Below, one piece after another: positions 1 through 10,462 of a DNA stretch of 64,000 nt. The notes beneath the pieces are model-generated. The model was not told where the DNA came from. It made no database searches and saw nothing but the letters and a program-made list of their open reading frames with translations. Position numbers and translations under genes: made by a program. The stretch comes from Pseudomonas silvicola (GTDB taxonomy: Bacteria > Pseudomonadota > Gammaproteobacteria > Pseudomonadales > Pseudomonadaceae): the NCBI RefSeq assembly GCF_026651855.1, contig NZ_CP093280.1, forward strand, positions 722,001 through 786,000, read 5' to 3'. Positions within the stretch are counted from its first letter, which is position 1. Every line of letters starts with the position of its first letter.

Positions 1-463
1 TGCCGATGGCGCGGCTGCCGTCCTGCTTGGTCAACGAGGTGCTGATACGAATGAAATCCTCGCCCTTGCGCACGAACACCGTCGCGACACCCGCAGTCAT
101 CTGGCGGAATTCATCGGCTTCTCGAAAATCGTTGTTCAGCGGCTTGCCGTTGAGCAACAGCGCAGGGGTCGCGATACCCGCCACATTCACCAACTCATCG
201 CTATTCAGGGTCAAGCCGCTGCTGAAGCGCTTTTCGAACAGCCCGCTGAGGCGCTGGGTACTGTCACGCAAGGTGCCATGGAATGTGCTCAGCTGGTCAG
301 CCAGCAAGCGCGCTTCACTGGCCAGGTGTTCCTGGCGCGTCATGAGGTTCGCGCTGTCGAGCGAGCGCAGGGCAAAGACAGTACTGCCGGTAATGACGAC
401 GGCAAGAATGGCCGCGAGGGCGATACCGAGTTGCGAGGCAATTCGGGCACGAGGTTGAGACAT
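1..463 (-). CDS. Methyl-accepting chemotaxis protein, N-terminal part (cut by window edge)
   Basis: The reverse strand from ATG at 463 reads without a stop to the left edge (about 154 codons), so the gene is truncated at its 3' end. The start is MSQPRARIASQLGIALAA, with one hydrophobic segment at about residues 10-32, followed by a probably periplasmic region. That region carries the phrases KPLNNDF and FVRKGEDFIRISTSL, which are typical of Cache-type sensor domains of chemoreceptors. The HAMP and signalling domains would lie outside the window. The ligand cannot be predicted. A Cache-domain sensor kinase or diguanylate cyclase is the alternative, since the output domain is not visible. Confidence 0.7.
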   Translation of the reverse strand, partial: MSQPRARIASQLGIALAAILAVVITGSTVFALRSLDSANLMTRQEHLASEARLLADQLSTFHGTLRDSTQRLSGLFEKRFSSGLTLNSDELVNVAGIATPALLLNGKPLNNDFREADEFRQMTAGVATVFVRKGEDFIRISTSLTKQDGSRAIG

Positions 464-652
464 GCTGGCTCCTGACCGCAGGGCTCGCCCGAGCATCTCG
501 GGGCCAGGCGGCGTGGTTTCGATTCGGTTTTCACGGACCTTTCTGAGCGAGGTCCTGCACCAGTAGATTCGGCTGCAACCGTCAATACTTGAGTGCCGGG
601 GAGGGATATACGCAAACGTTAAAATAATGGCATTTTAGCGGCTTTTTGCCAC

Positions 653-1573
653 CTATCGCAGAATGTCGACGACCGGCAGCGCCATGGCCTGTACTTCGGC
701 CTGCAGGAAATCGCTCAGGCGCTTGAGGCGATCACCACCCGGGCGTGTGCCTGGCCACACCAGGTAATAATTCAGGCCACTGAACACCGCGGTTGGCCAG
801 GGCAGGCTCAAGCGCCCCTGGGCGACATCTTCGGCAACCATCATCAGGTCACCAATGGCGACGCCATAACCGCGTGCGGCGGCAATCATTCCCAACTCCA
901 GGGTATCGAACGCCTGTCCGCCCTTGAGCGAGATCTGCTCGGCAAGGCCCATGCGCCCCAGCCAGTCTCGCCAGTCACGACGGTCAGGTGTCGGGTGCAG
1001 CAATTCGACACCGGCCAATTGCTCGACGGTCCAGGGCGCATCGTTGATCAAGGCCGGCGAGCCAACCGGGATCAGCAACTCCGGGAACAGGAATGTCGCT
1101 TCCCAGTCGGCGGGAAAGTTGCCGTTGCCCAGCAGAACCGCACAGTCGAAAGGCTCATGGTTGAAGTCCACATGATCCACCTCCATCCAGGCGCTGGTGA
1201 GCTGCACGTCGTTGCCAGCCTGCAGATGGCGAAACCGGCTGAGGCGGGCCAGCAGCCAGCGCATGGTCAGCGTCGACGGCGCCTTCATGCGCAACACGTC
1301 ATCTTCGCTGTGCAGGGTGGCGCAGGCTCGCTCCAGGGCGGCAAAGCCCTCGCGCACACCTAGCAGCAGCAGGCGCGCCGATTCGCTGGGCTGCAGGTTG
1401 CGGCCGTTGCGCTGGAAAAGCCGACAGCCGAAGTGCTCTTCCAGGGTTTTGATATGCCGGCTGACGGCGCTCTGGGTTATCGATAACTCATCTGCGGCGC
1501 GGGTGAACGAGCTATGGCGGGCAGCCGCCTCGAAGGCGCGCAAAGCATACAAAGGCGGCAGGCGACGGGGCAT
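653..1573 (-). CDS. LysR-family transcriptional regulator (GcvA-like)
   Basis: 306 residues, the usual LysR length. The N-terminal winged helix-turn-helix covers about residues 5-65, with the motif FTRAADELSITQSAVSRHIK. A LysR substrate-binding domain follows. The opening (LPPLYALRAFEAAARHSSF) is characteristic of the GcvA/AmpR-like branch. The gene is divergent from the MATE exporter at 1727, with a 153-bp intergenic region. A perfect T-N11-A palindrome at 1623-1639 is a natural operator for this protein, so control of the exporter and autoregulation are likely. The effector is unknown. Confidence 0.9.
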   Translation of the reverse strand: MPRRLPPLYALRAFEAAARHSSFTRAADELSITQSAVSRHIKTLEEHFGCRLFQRNGRNLQPSESARLLLLGVREGFAALERACATLHSEDDVLRMKAPSTLTMRWLLARLSRFRHLQAGNDVQLTSAWMEVDHVDFNHEPFDCAVLLGNGNFPADWEATFLFPELLIPVGSPALINDAPWTVEQLAGVELLHPTPDRRDWRDWLGRMGLAEQISLKGGQAFDTLELGMIAAARGYGVAIGDLMMVAEDVAQGRLSLPWPTAVFSGLNYYLVWPGTRPGGDRLKRLSDFLQAEVQAMALPVVDILR

Positions 1574-1622
1574 TCGATGATTTCCTGAACAATTGAAGCA
1601 CTCGACAGAGAGATATTATGCC

Positions 1623-1639
1623 CATGAGTAAAACTCATG
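1623..1639. promoter_or_regulatory. Candidate LysR operator (T-N11-A palindrome)
   Basis: CATGAGT-AAA-ACTCATG is a perfect inverted repeat with 7-bp arms and a 3-bp spacer. It contains the LysR-type T-N11-A arrangement. It sits 50 bp upstream of the LysR start (1573) and 88 bp upstream of the MATE start (1727), where an operator shared by divergent genes would be expected. Binding is inferred, not shown. Confidence 0.55.
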
Positions 1640-1726
1640 CGAGCCATCGTTTTTATCCTTTTGTGCAGCCGTGAACAACAGCACAGAATCCACGCTCCCC
1701 TGCCGTCTGTTGAATGAGCTACCCCC

Positions 1727-3160
1727 ATGCCTTCTGCCATCCGTATCGAACTCGGTGCCCTGCTTCGCCTGGCAGGCCCGTTGATTGCCTCACAACTGGC
1801 GCACATGCTGATGGTGCTCACCGACACCCTGATGATGGCGCGCATCAGCCCCCAGGCACTGGCCGGGGGTGGCCTGGGGGCAGCCAGCTATACCTTCGTG
1901 TCGATCTTCTGCATTGGCGTGATTGCCGCCGTCGGCACACTGGTGTCGATCCGCCTGGGCGCCGGTGACAAGCTGGGCGCCGCGCGCCTGACCCAGGCGG
2001 GGCTGTGGCTGGCGTGGATCATGGCCGCCATCGCCGGCCTGGTGCTGTGGAACCTGGGGCCTTTGTTGCTGCTGTTTGGGCAAACCGCGGAAAACGTCGA
2101 GGGCGCGCGGGAATTCCTGACGCTGCTGCCCTTCGCGCTACCGGGCTATCTCAGCTTCATGGCCCTGCGCGGGTTCACCAGTGCCTTGGGGCGCGCCACG
2201 CCGGTGATGGTCATCAGCCTGGGCGCCACGGTGGCCAACTTTGCCCTCAACTATGCGCTGATCGAGGGGCTGTTCGGGCTGCCGAAGCTGGGCCTGCTGG
2301 GTATCGGCCTGGTGACCGCCGTGGTCGCTACCTGCATGGCAACCTTGTTGGCATTGCATATCGGCCGTCATCCGGCGTACGTGCCCTTCCCCATTCGCCA
2401 AGGCCTGGCGCGCTGGTCGTGGCCCGACCTGCGCGAACTGTGGCGCCTGGGCCTGCCCATTGGCGGCACTTACGCGGTAGAAGTCGGGCTGTTCGCCTTC
2501 GCGGCGCTGTGCATGGGCACCATGGGCAGCACGCAACTGGCGGCCCACCAGATTGCCCTGCAGATCGTCTCGGTAGCCTTCATGGTGCCGGCGGGGCTGT
2601 CCTACGCGGTCACCATGCGCATCGGCCAGCACTACGGCGGCGGCAACCTGGCCGCGGTGCGCCTGGCCGGGCGCGTGGCCATCGGCTTCGGCGGCGCGGC
2701 CATGCTGGCCTTCGCCCTGTTGTTCTGGCTGGCGCCACGGCCACTGGTGGAGCTGTTTCTGGACAGTCATGACCCGGCGTTTGCCGATGTCATCCAGCTG
2801 GCCGCGGCGCTGCTGACCGTGGCGGCCTGGTTCGAACTGTTCGACGGCGTTCAGACCATCGCCATGGGTGCGATTCGCGGCCTAAAGGACGCCAAGGTGA
2901 CATTCCTCGTGGGCCTGGGTTGCTACTGGCTGATCGGTGCACCGGCGGCGTGGGTGCTGGCGTTCCCGTTGGGTTGGGGGCCACGGGGCGTGTGGTGGGG
3001 ATTGGCGCTGGGCCTGGCCTGCGCTGCCGTGAGCCTGACCCTGGCGTTCGACTGGCGCGTGCGGCGGCTGGTGGCCGCCGCGGTCAGCTCTGCACCGCGC
3101 GCTGGGACAGGCCAAACATCAGAAACTCCTGAAGCTCGGGAAGGGGCAGAGGCTTGCTGA
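1727..3160 (+). CDS. MATE-family multidrug/Na+ (or H+) antiporter
   Basis: 477 residues, almost entirely hydrophobic, with about 12 predicted membrane segments and the internal two-fold repeat of MATE exporters. Family features include the opening [27 protein letters not shown] and the second-half [19 protein letters not shown]. The protein would export cationic drugs or metabolites in exchange for Na+ or H+ at the inner membrane. It is divergent from the LysR gene and probably controlled by it. Its last 77 bases overlap the 3' end of the convergent phosphodiesterase gene; the hydrophilic tail ([14 protein letters not shown]) is encoded there and may be recent. The substrate is not predictable. 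Confidence 0.92.
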   Translation: MPSAIRIELGALLRLAGPLIASQLAHMLMVLTDTLMMARISPQALAGGGLGAASYTFVSIFCIGVIAAVGTLVSIRLGAGDKLGAARLTQAGLWLAWIMAAIAGLVLWNLGPLLLLFGQTAENVEGAREFLTLLPFALPGYLSFMALRGFTSALGRATPVMVISLGATVANFALNYALIEGLFGLPKLGLLGIGLVTAVVATCMATLLALHIGRHPAYVPFPIRQGLARWSWPDLRELWRLGLPIGGTYAVEVGLFAFAALCMGTMGSTQLAAHQIALQIVSVAFMVPAGLSYAVTMRIGQHYGGGNLAAVRLAGRVAIGFGGAAMLAFALLFWLAPRPLVELFLDSHDPAFADVIQLAAALLTVAAWFELFDGVQTIAMGAIRGLKDAKVTFLVGLGCYWLIGAPAAWVLAFPLGWGPRGVWWGLALGLACAAVSLTLAFDWRVRRLVAAAVSSAPRAGTGQTSETPEAREGAEAC

Positions 3161-4748
3161 TCAGGTAGCCCTGCACCTGGTCGCAGCCGAAGCTGCGCAA
3201 CAACGCCAGTTGCTCGGGGGTTTCCACGCCCTCGGCGACCACTTCCAGGCCCAGGTTATGGGCCAGGTTGATCATGGCGTGCACCAGCTTGCGGTTCTCC
3301 TCCCGCGGCTCCATGCCGCCGACAAAGCTCTTGTCTACCTTGAGCAGGGCGATGGGCAGGCTGTTCAAGTGCACGAAGGATGAAAAACCGGTGCCGAAGT
3401 CATCCAGGGAAAAACGCACCCCCAGCCTTCCCAGGGCATCCATGGTCTGCTTGACCAGGTCGTTGCGGCGCATGACCGCCGTTTCCGTCAGTTCGAACTC
3501 CAGCCAGCGCGCATCGATACCGCGTTGCGAAATCAGGCGGCTGAGCGTGGCCAGCAACTGGCTGTCCTGGAACTGGCGAAACGACAGGTTCACGGCCATG
3601 TGCAGTTCCGGCAGGCCGCTTTCGCGCAGGGCCTGCATGTCCCGCAAAGCGCGGGAAATCACCCAGTAACCCAGGGGTACGATCAGGCCGCTCTGCTCGG
3701 CCAACGGCACGAACTCGCTGGGCGGAAGCAGCCCGCGCTCGGCATGGCGCCAGCGCACCAGCGCCTCCAGGCCGACAATGGCGCCGGTTTGCAGGTCCAT
3801 GCGGGGCTGGTAATGCAACTCCAGCTCGTCACGGCGCAAGGCCCTGCGCAATTCGCTTTCCAGGTCGGCCAGGCTGCGGGCGTTGCGATTGATGCGTTCA
3901 TTGAAGATATGAAAGGTACAGCCCTGGGTGCTCTTGGCCTGCTGCATGGCAATGTGCGCGTGCCACATCAGCGGGTCGGCCCCGGCCTGGGCACGGGCAT
4001 GGGCCACACCCAGGCTGCAGCCGATCAGCAGGCTTTCGCCGTCGATCCAGTAGGGTTCGGCCATGGCTTCCACGATCTGCTCGGCCACCCGCTCGGCACG
4101 CGCGGCGTCGCGGCGGGTATCGATCAGCAACGCGAATTCGTCGCTGCCCAGGCGCGCCAGCTGGTCACCAGCTTCCAATTGGCTGCGCAGGCGGGCTACC
4201 ACTTGCAGGATCAGCCGGTCACCGGCCTGGTGGCCCAGCGCGTCGTTGGCATGGCGGAAGTTGTCCAGGTCCAGATGCCCGAGGGCCAGCCCACGGCCGT
4301 CGAATTCGGCCAGGCGAGCATTGAGCAAGGTCTGAAAGCCCTGGCGGTTGGCAATACCCGTCAGCGGGTCTTGCTCGGCCAGGCGTTGCAGGGTGTTTTC
4401 CAGCACGCCGCGCTCGCGTACATGGCGCAGGCAGCGGCGCAGGGTATCGGCGTTGAGGCTGCCCTTGACCAGCCAATCGCTGACGCCCATGGGCGCCTGC
4501 TCGGGTTCGCGGTCCAGCAGCAGTACCACGGGTAGCGCGCAGCGGCCCGGCGCCGGCTGGCTTTGCGGCGTAGCCAACACCACGGCGGCACGGTCGGCGT
4601 GGAAAATTTCGTCCACAGTCTCGAACGACTCTGCCACCACCAGCACGGCGGTACTGCCCAGCGGGGCCAGGCATTGGCGCAGCAACGCCACCCAGGCCGG
4701 GTCTTGGGCCACAAGCAGCAGGCGCACAGGTTCGACGGGCGTAGACAA
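3084..4748 (-). CDS. proE: ProE-like c-di-GMP phosphodiesterase (receiver-like, degenerate GGDEF, EAL)
   Basis: 554 residues. Residues 8-100 look like a receiver fold ([12 protein letters not shown]). A GGDEF domain follows in which the signature reads GSDEF (201-205), so cyclase activity is doubtful. The C-terminal EAL domain has EAL intact at 328-330 and the catalytic-loop sequence DDFGTGFSS, so hydrolysis of c-di-GMP is expected. Position beside rep matches P. aeruginosa PA5295 (ProE), a phosphodiesterase affecting exopolysaccharide; this rests on recalled synteny. The 3' end overlaps the convergent MATE gene by 77 bp. Confidence 0.88.
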   Translation of the reverse strand: MSTPVEPVRLLLVAQDPAWVALLRQCLAPLGSTAVLVVAESFETVDEIFHADRAAVVLATPQSQPAPGRCALPVVLLLDREPEQAPMGVSDWLVKGSLNADTLRRCLRHVRERGVLENTLQRLAEQDPLTGIANRQGFQTLLNARLAEFDGRGLALGHLDLDNFRHANDALGHQAGDRLILQVVARLRSQLEAGDQLARLGSDEFALLIDTRRDAARAERVAEQIVEAMAEPYWIDGESLLIGCSLGVAHARAQAGADPLMWHAHIAMQQAKSTQGCTFHIFNERINRNARSLADLESELRRALRRDELELHYQPRMDLQTGAIVGLEALVRWRHAERGLLPPSEFVPLAEQSGLIVPLGYWVISRALRDMQALRESGLPELHMAVNLSFRQFQDSQLLATLSRLISQRGIDARWLEFELTETAVMRRNDLVKQTMDALGRLGVRFSLDDFGTGFSSFVHLNSLPIALLKVDKSFVGGMEPREENRKLVHAMINLAHNLGLEVVAEGVETPEQLALLRSFGCDQVQGYLISKPLPLPELQEFLMFGLSQRAVQS

Positions 4749-5009
4749 GCTGGCTCCTCAGGAAAATCAACAGGCAACGGCAAATGGAAGAAGAAGGCAT
4801 CGCACGGCTATCGATGCCGGGAGGGCGCGGGCAGCCCCCCAAAACCGCTATTTTCTACTATCTGCGGTAAAATTGTTACGTATCCTGGGGCAAAGTATCA
4901 AAAGCTTCAAATTTAGATAGAGGGATGCGTCACAGTGTCGGATGGTCGCGGCACAATCGCCAGACCCTGTTAAAATGCCCGGCCATTTCGCAAGCGACCC
5001 TATTTCCGC

Positions 5010-7019
5010 ATGTCCCGACTCAACCCCCGGCAGCAAGAAGCCGTGAACTACGTCGGCGGCCCACTTCTGGTGCTCGCCGGTGCCGGCTCCGGCAAGACCA
5101 GCGTGATCACCCGCAAGATCGCGCACCTGGTGCAGAATTGCGGCATCCGTGCCCAGTACATCGTCGCCATGACCTTCACCAACAAGGCCGCGCGCGAGAT
5201 GAAGGAACGGGTAGGCACCCTGCTGCGCGGCGGCGAGGGCCGCGGCCTGACGGTCTCGACCTTCCACAACCTGGGCCTGAACATCATCCGCAAGGAGCAT
5301 GTGCGCCTGGGCTACAAGCCTGGCTTCTCGATCTTTGACGAAACCGACGTCAAGGCGCTGATGACCGATATCATGCAGAAGGAATACTCGGGCGACGATG
5401 GCGTCGACGAGATCAAGAACATGATCGGTGCCTGGAAGAACGACCTGATCCTGCCGCCCGAAGCCCTGGAAAACGCCCGCAACCCCAAGGAACAGACCGC
5501 TGCCATCGTCTACACCCACTATCAGCGCACGCTCAAGGCGTTCAACGCGGTGGACTTCGACGACCTGATCCTGTTGCCGGTGAAGCTGTTTCAGGAACAC
5601 GCCGACATTCTGGAAAAATGGCAGAACAAGGTGCGCTACCTGCTGGTGGACGAATACCAGGACACCAACGCCAGCCAGTATCTGCTGGTGAAGCTGCTGA
5701 TCGGCACACGCTGCCAATTCACCGTGGTAGGCGACGACGACCAGTCCATTTACGCCTGGCGCGGCGCGCGGCCGGAAAACCTGATGCTCCTGAAGGAGGA
5801 CTACCCCTCCCTGAAAGTGGTGATGCTGGAGCAGAACTATCGCTCCACCAGCCGCATCCTGCGCTGCGCCAACGTGCTGATCTCCAACAACCCCCACGCT
5901 TTCGAGAAACAGCTGTGGAGCGAGATGGGCCATGGCGACGAAATCCGCGTGCTGCGCTGCAAGAACGAGGACGCCGAGGCCGAGCGCGTGGCCATGGAAA
6001 TCCTCACCCTGCACCTGCGCACCGACCGCCCCTACAGCGACTTCGCCATCCTGTACCGTGGCAACTACCAGGCCAAGCTGATCGAGCTCAAGCTGCAGCA
6101 CCACCAGGTGCCCTACCGCCTCAGCGGCGGAAACAGCTTCTTCGGCCGCCAGGAAGTGAAGGACCTGATGGCCTACTTCCGCCTCATCGTGAACCCGGAC
6201 GACGACAACGCCTTCCTGCGCGTGATCAACGTGCCGCGTCGCGAAATCGGCTCCACCACCCTGGAAAAGCTAGGCAACTACGCCACCGAGCGCAAGATCT
6301 CCATGTACCAGGCCACCGACGAGCTGGGGCTGACCGAGCACCTGGACGCGCGCTTCACCGACCGCCTGTCGCGCTTCAAGCGCTACATGGACAAGGTGCG
6401 CGAACAGTGCGCCGGCGAAGATCCCATCGCGGCGCTGCGCGGCATGGTCATGGACATCGACTACGAAACCTGGCTGCGCACCAACAGTTCCAGCGACAAG
6501 GCCGCCGACTACCGCATGAGCAACGTGTGGTTTTTGATCGAGGCCTTGAAGAACACCCTGGAAAAAGACGAAGAAGGCGAAATGACCATCGAGGAAGCCA
6601 TCGGTAAACTGGTGCTTCGCGATATGCTTGAACGTCAGCAGGAAGAAGAAGACGGTGCCGAAGGCGTGCAGATGATGACCTTGCACGCTTCCAAGGGCCT
6701 GGAGTTCCCCTACGTGTTCATCATGGGCATGGAAGAGGAAATTCTGCCGCACCGCTCCAGCATCGAGGCCGACACCATCGAGGAAGAGCGCCGCCTGGCT
6801 TACGTGGGTATTACTCGCGCGCGTCAGACCCTGGCGTTCACCTTCGCGGCCAAGCGCAAGCAGTACGGCGAAATCATCGATTGCGCGCCCAGCCGCTTTC
6901 TCGATGAGCTGCCGCCGGATGACCTGGCCTGGGAAGGCAATGATGACACCCCCACGGAAGTCAAAGCCGTAAGAGGCAATAATGCATTGGCCGATATTCG
7001 CGCCATGCTCAAACGATAA
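5010..7019 (+). CDS. rep: ATP-dependent DNA helicase Rep
   Basis: 669 residues, the usual size for Rep, an SF1A 3'-5' helicase that helps replication forks pass protein roadblocks. Walker A GAGSGKT lies at about residues 24-30. Other helicase motifs are FTNKAAREMKER (Ia), LLVDEYQDTN (II), GDDDQSIYAWRGA (III), LEQNYRST (IV), MTLHASKGLEFPYVF (V) and RRLAYVGITRARQ (VI). The start MSRLNPRQQEAV is the family start. It is transcribed away from the phosphodiesterase gene across about 260 bp. The small GC hairpin after the stop (7031-7050) has no T-run. Confidence 0.98.
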   Translation: MSRLNPRQQEAVNYVGGPLLVLAGAGSGKTSVITRKIAHLVQNCGIRAQYIVAMTFTNKAAREMKERVGTLLRGGEGRGLTVSTFHNLGLNIIRKEHVRLGYKPGFSIFDETDVKALMTDIMQKEYSGDDGVDEIKNMIGAWKNDLILPPEALENARNPKEQTAAIVYTHYQRTLKAFNAVDFDDLILLPVKLFQEHADILEKWQNKVRYLLVDEYQDTNASQYLLVKLLIGTRCQFTVVGDDDQSIYAWRGARPENLMLLKEDYPSLKVVMLEQNYRSTSRILRCANVLISNNPHAFEKQLWSEMGHGDEIRVLRCKNEDAEAERVAMEILTLHLRTDRPYSDFAILYRGNYQAKLIELKLQHHQVPYRLSGGNSFFGRQEVKDLMAYFRLIVNPDDDNAFLRVINVPRREIGSTTLEKLGNYATERKISMYQATDELGLTEHLDARFTDRLSRFKRYMDKVREQCAGEDPIAALRGMVMDIDYETWLRTNSSSDKAADYRMSNVWFLIEALKNTLEKDEEGEMTIEEAIGKLVLRDMLERQQEEEDGAEGVQMMTLHASKGLEFPYVFIMGMEEEILPHRSSIEADTIEEERRLAYVGITRARQTLAFTFAAKRKQYGEIIDCAPSRFLDELPPDDLAWEGNDDTPTEVKAVRGNNALADIRAMLKR

Positions 7020-7065
7020 TTCAACAACGCCTCGGCCCCTTAGCCGGGGCCAATACGTATATTGA

Positions 7066-7647
<582 letters not shown>

Positions 7648-7699
7648 CTATCGCGGCGCCCCTGACGCAGCCTTCGGCAGCTGCTACACCGACCCCTGT

Positions 7700-7750
7700 A
7701 GCAGAGGACCTGGCCGCGTCAGCGGCACACCCGCTGTACCTGACGCGGCG
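7700..7750. repeat. REP-like palindromic sequence
   Basis: The intergenic space after xpt holds GGACCTGGCCGCGTCA (7706-7721), found again exactly at 34061-34076. A partly inverted copy (CTGACGCGGC) follows at 7740-7749. Short GC-rich extragenic palindromes of this kind are common in Pseudomonas. No gene is present. Confidence 0.5.
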
Positions 7751-7758
7751 CATCAGGG

Positions 7759-9702
7759 CTACCCACGCAAGTAACTGAGCGGCTCCGGCTGCGCCGTGGC
7801 CTGCAACCCCGCCAGCAGCAACCTCTGCAACAAATCCTCACGCAACCCGTCCGGCTGCGCCAATTGCATGCGCATCAGATGCACCGGGAACGCCGAAGGC
7901 GCTGGCGCATCCAGTGCTGCCTTGCCCAGGTCCAGCAACTCGGTGAGCTTGAACTTGCTCTTGAGCCAGTTCAGTGCCCGCAGCAAATCCCGCTCCTCGG
8001 CGGTGAAATCACAGCCCAATGGATATTCCGGAAACAGCTTGGCGTGCCTGTCCGCCAGGGCCTGCAAGCGTTCGGGCGTGTTTTGGGTGAAGCGCGGGTG
8101 CAGGCGAAAGTCCTTCGGCAGCTTGCCCGCCACCTGCGCCTGTTCGATCAACGCTGTCTGAAACCGTGAATCGGTGATGGTCAACATGGCCTCGATCACC
8201 TGGGCGTCGGTACGCCCGCGTAGGTCGGCGATGCCGTATTCGGTCACCACGATGTCGCGCAGATGCCGGGGGATGGTGCAGTGGCCGTACTCCCAGAGAA
8301 TATTGGAGCTGACTTCCCCGCCGGCCTCGCGCCAGCTGCGCAGCACCAGGACCGAGCGGGCATCGTGCAGCGCATGGCCTTGCACCACGAAGTTGTACTG
8401 GCCGCCCACACCACTCAGCACACGCCCGTCCTCCAACTGGTCCGACACCGCGGCGCCCAGCAGCGTGGCAGTAAATGCCGTGTTGATGAACCGCGCATCG
8501 CGGCGCTGCAACCGCTTGAGCTCTTCCTGGCCATACAGCTCGTTGATGTAGCTGATGGCGGTCATGTTGAAGCCATGGAGGGTTTCCCGAGGCAGCTCGC
8601 GCAAACGCTGATAGAAACTGCGGGGGCCGAGGAAAAAGCCACCGTGAACGCACACGCCGCTGCCGGCTTCAACCGCCTGGCCCGCGTTCGCCTGGGTTTG
8701 CGTGGCGACATCCTTGTGCACCCGGCGGCGGATGATGCCCGCCTCCGCCAGCACCAGCAGGCCGTTGACGAACATCTCGCTGCAGCCATACAGCCCGTCG
8801 GCAAAGGGTGCCGTTCCCCCTTCACGTGCTATCAGTGCCTGCCAGGGCGCCAGGTCCAGGTCATCGAGCAACGCCCGGTAACCGGCGTTGTCCGCCTGGC
8901 GGGCCAGCAGCGCCGCGGTCAATGCATCGCCCATCGAGCCGATGCCGATCTGCAGGGTGCCGCCATCGCGCACCAAGGTGCTGGCGTGCAAGCCAATGAA
9001 ATGGTCCTGCAGGCCCACGGGCATGTTGGGTGTGGAAAACAGCGTGGTGCGGTCGGCCTCATCGATCATCAGGTCGAACAGGCTTCGATCCACCTCGGCG
9101 TCGCCGGGCATGTAAGGCAGATCGGCATGGGTCTGGGCCAGCATCACGATGGTTTCCCCGGCCGCCCGACGCTTGGCGATCATGGGCAACAGGTCCAGGG
9201 TGATGTCCGGGTTGCAGCTCAGGCTCAGTTTCGCCGGCTGATATGGGTCCTGTGCCACCAACTGGGCAACCAGGTTCAAGCCCTGGGCATTGATATCCCG
9301 GGCCGCGTGGCTGTAATTGCTGCTCACATAGGATTGCTGCGCAGTGTGGCTGTGCAACAGGTTGCCCGGCTGCATGAAAAACTGCTCGACGCGAACATTG
9401 GCGGGCAAGCTATCGGCATGCAGATCGGCGAGGAAGTCCAATTCGGGGTAATCGCCATACACCCGCTCCACAAACGGCTCCAGGAAGCGCTTCTGCAACC
9501 CATCCCCCAATTTGGGCCTGCCCAAGGCCAGTGCGGTGTAGATCGTCAGGCGGCGCTCAGGTTGCTGGCGGATACGCGCATACAGCGCGTTGACGAAGCG
9601 GTTGGGCTTGCCCAGGCCCAGTGGCAGGCCCATGTGGATATGCGCGGGCAGCCTTTTCAGCACCTCGTCCACGGCACGGTCGATCGAACAGACTAGCGTC
9701 AT
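7759..9702 (-). CDS. Acetyl-CoA hydrolase/transferase family protein
   Basis: 647 residues. The C-terminal half has the hallmark of the acetyl-CoA hydrolase/transferase family, including GGQYNFV and the block IVTEYGIADLRGRT. The N-terminal third, with RFVNALYARI, is longer than in the roughly 500-residue succinyl-CoA:acetate CoA-transferases. It probably moves CoA between short-chain acids or hydrolyses acetyl-CoA; the acids cannot be read from the sequence. ATG at 9702 was preferred to an in-frame start 36 bp upstream because GGAGGTGCTG precedes it at good spacing. In other Pseudomonas the same gene sits between xpt and cytochrome c5. Confidence 0.85.
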   Translation of the reverse strand: MTLVCSIDRAVDEVLKRLPAHIHMGLPLGLGKPNRFVNALYARIRQQPERRLTIYTALALGRPKLGDGLQKRFLEPFVERVYGDYPELDFLADLHADSLPANVRVEQFFMQPGNLLHSHTAQQSYVSSNYSHAARDINAQGLNLVAQLVAQDPYQPAKLSLSCNPDITLDLLPMIAKRRAAGETIVMLAQTHADLPYMPGDAEVDRSLFDLMIDEADRTTLFSTPNMPVGLQDHFIGLHASTLVRDGGTLQIGIGSMGDALTAALLARQADNAGYRALLDDLDLAPWQALIAREGGTAPFADGLYGCSEMFVNGLLVLAEAGIIRRRVHKDVATQTQANAGQAVEAGSGVCVHGGFFLGPRSFYQRLRELPRETLHGFNMTAISYINELYGQEELKRLQRRDARFINTAFTATLLGAAVSDQLEDGRVLSGVGGQYNFVVQGHALHDARSVLVLRSWREAGGEVSSNILWEYGHCTIPRHLRDIVVTEYGIADLRGRTDAQVIEAMLTITDSRFQTALIEQAQVAGKLPKDFRLHPRFTQNTPERLQALADRHAKLFPEYPLGCDFTAEERDLLRALNWLKSKFKLTELLDLGKAALDAPAPSAFPVHLMRMQLAQPDGLREDLLQRLLLAGLQATAQPEPLSYLRG

Positions 9703-9906
9703 CAGCACCTCCGCTTCGCTTACCTGGCCGGGAAGCACCCTTCACGACCCGCCCCCTATCGGAACAATTCCGCGTGGCTACCCAAATCGACAAACGAACC
9801 CAGATCAGGTTCGGGAAATGCGTAGATCATCAGAAAATCAGCAATTCATGCGTTTGCATGCATTGCCTAGGCTTTTTTGCCCGCTTTTCCTTTTTGGGGA
9901 AGGCGC

Positions 9907-10332
9907 TCAAAGGCCCGACATTTTCTTGATAGCGCCCTTGAGCTCATCATCCGTGCAATCGGAGCAAGTGCCCTTGGGCGGCATGGCATTGATGCCGGTG
10001 ATGGCCTTGGCCAGCAGGCCATCGACGCCGCCTTGTTCCTTGGCGCGCTTGCCCCAGTCGGCGCTGTCGCCGATTTTCGGCGAGCCGAGCAGGCCGGTGC
10101 CGTGGCAGGCGTTGCAGTGCTTGGCGATGACGTCGTCGGGGCTCTTGGCGGCGCTGCCGGCGGCAGCGGTGGTGACTTCCATGCCGGGGCAGGGCTTGCC
10201 TTGCACGCACACTTGGCCGACGGGCTCAAGGCGCTTGGCGATGTCGTCGGTGACGGTTGCCTGGGCGGTCAGGGCCCACAGGGCCAATGCAGTTGCAGAG
10301 GCAGCCAGCATCTTGTTGATTTTAGCGTTCAC
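9907..10332 (-). CDS. cycB: Cytochrome c5
   Basis: About 141 residues with a Sec signal peptide ending near ALTAQA. A single haem-binding motif CNACH lies in the C-terminal half, and the Met ligand is probably in INAMPPKG. An extra cysteine pair (CSDC) near the end is typical of c5 cytochromes. This is a periplasmic electron carrier. GTG at 10332 is chosen because GAGGGTG lies 5-8 bases upstream; an ATG 27 bp further upstream would add residues before the signal peptide. Gene order matches PA5300 of P. aeruginosa. Confidence 0.93.
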   Translation of the reverse strand: MNAKINKMLAASATALALWALTAQATVTDDIAKRLEPVGQVCVQGKPCPGMEVTTAAAGSAAKSPDDVIAKHCNACHGTGLLGSPKIGDSADWGKRAKEQGGVDGLLAKAITGINAMPPKGTCSDCTDDELKGAIKKMSGL

Positions 10333-10462
10333 GCCTACACCCTCGTGGTGGCTGATCACGCCCGCACCTGGGGGCGGGGAAACCTTATTATTAGCATGGG
10401 TATTGCCGCGGCGTCAGTGCGCCACGGCACCCTGATAACTGAGTGTAGCGGTGTATCGGTAA

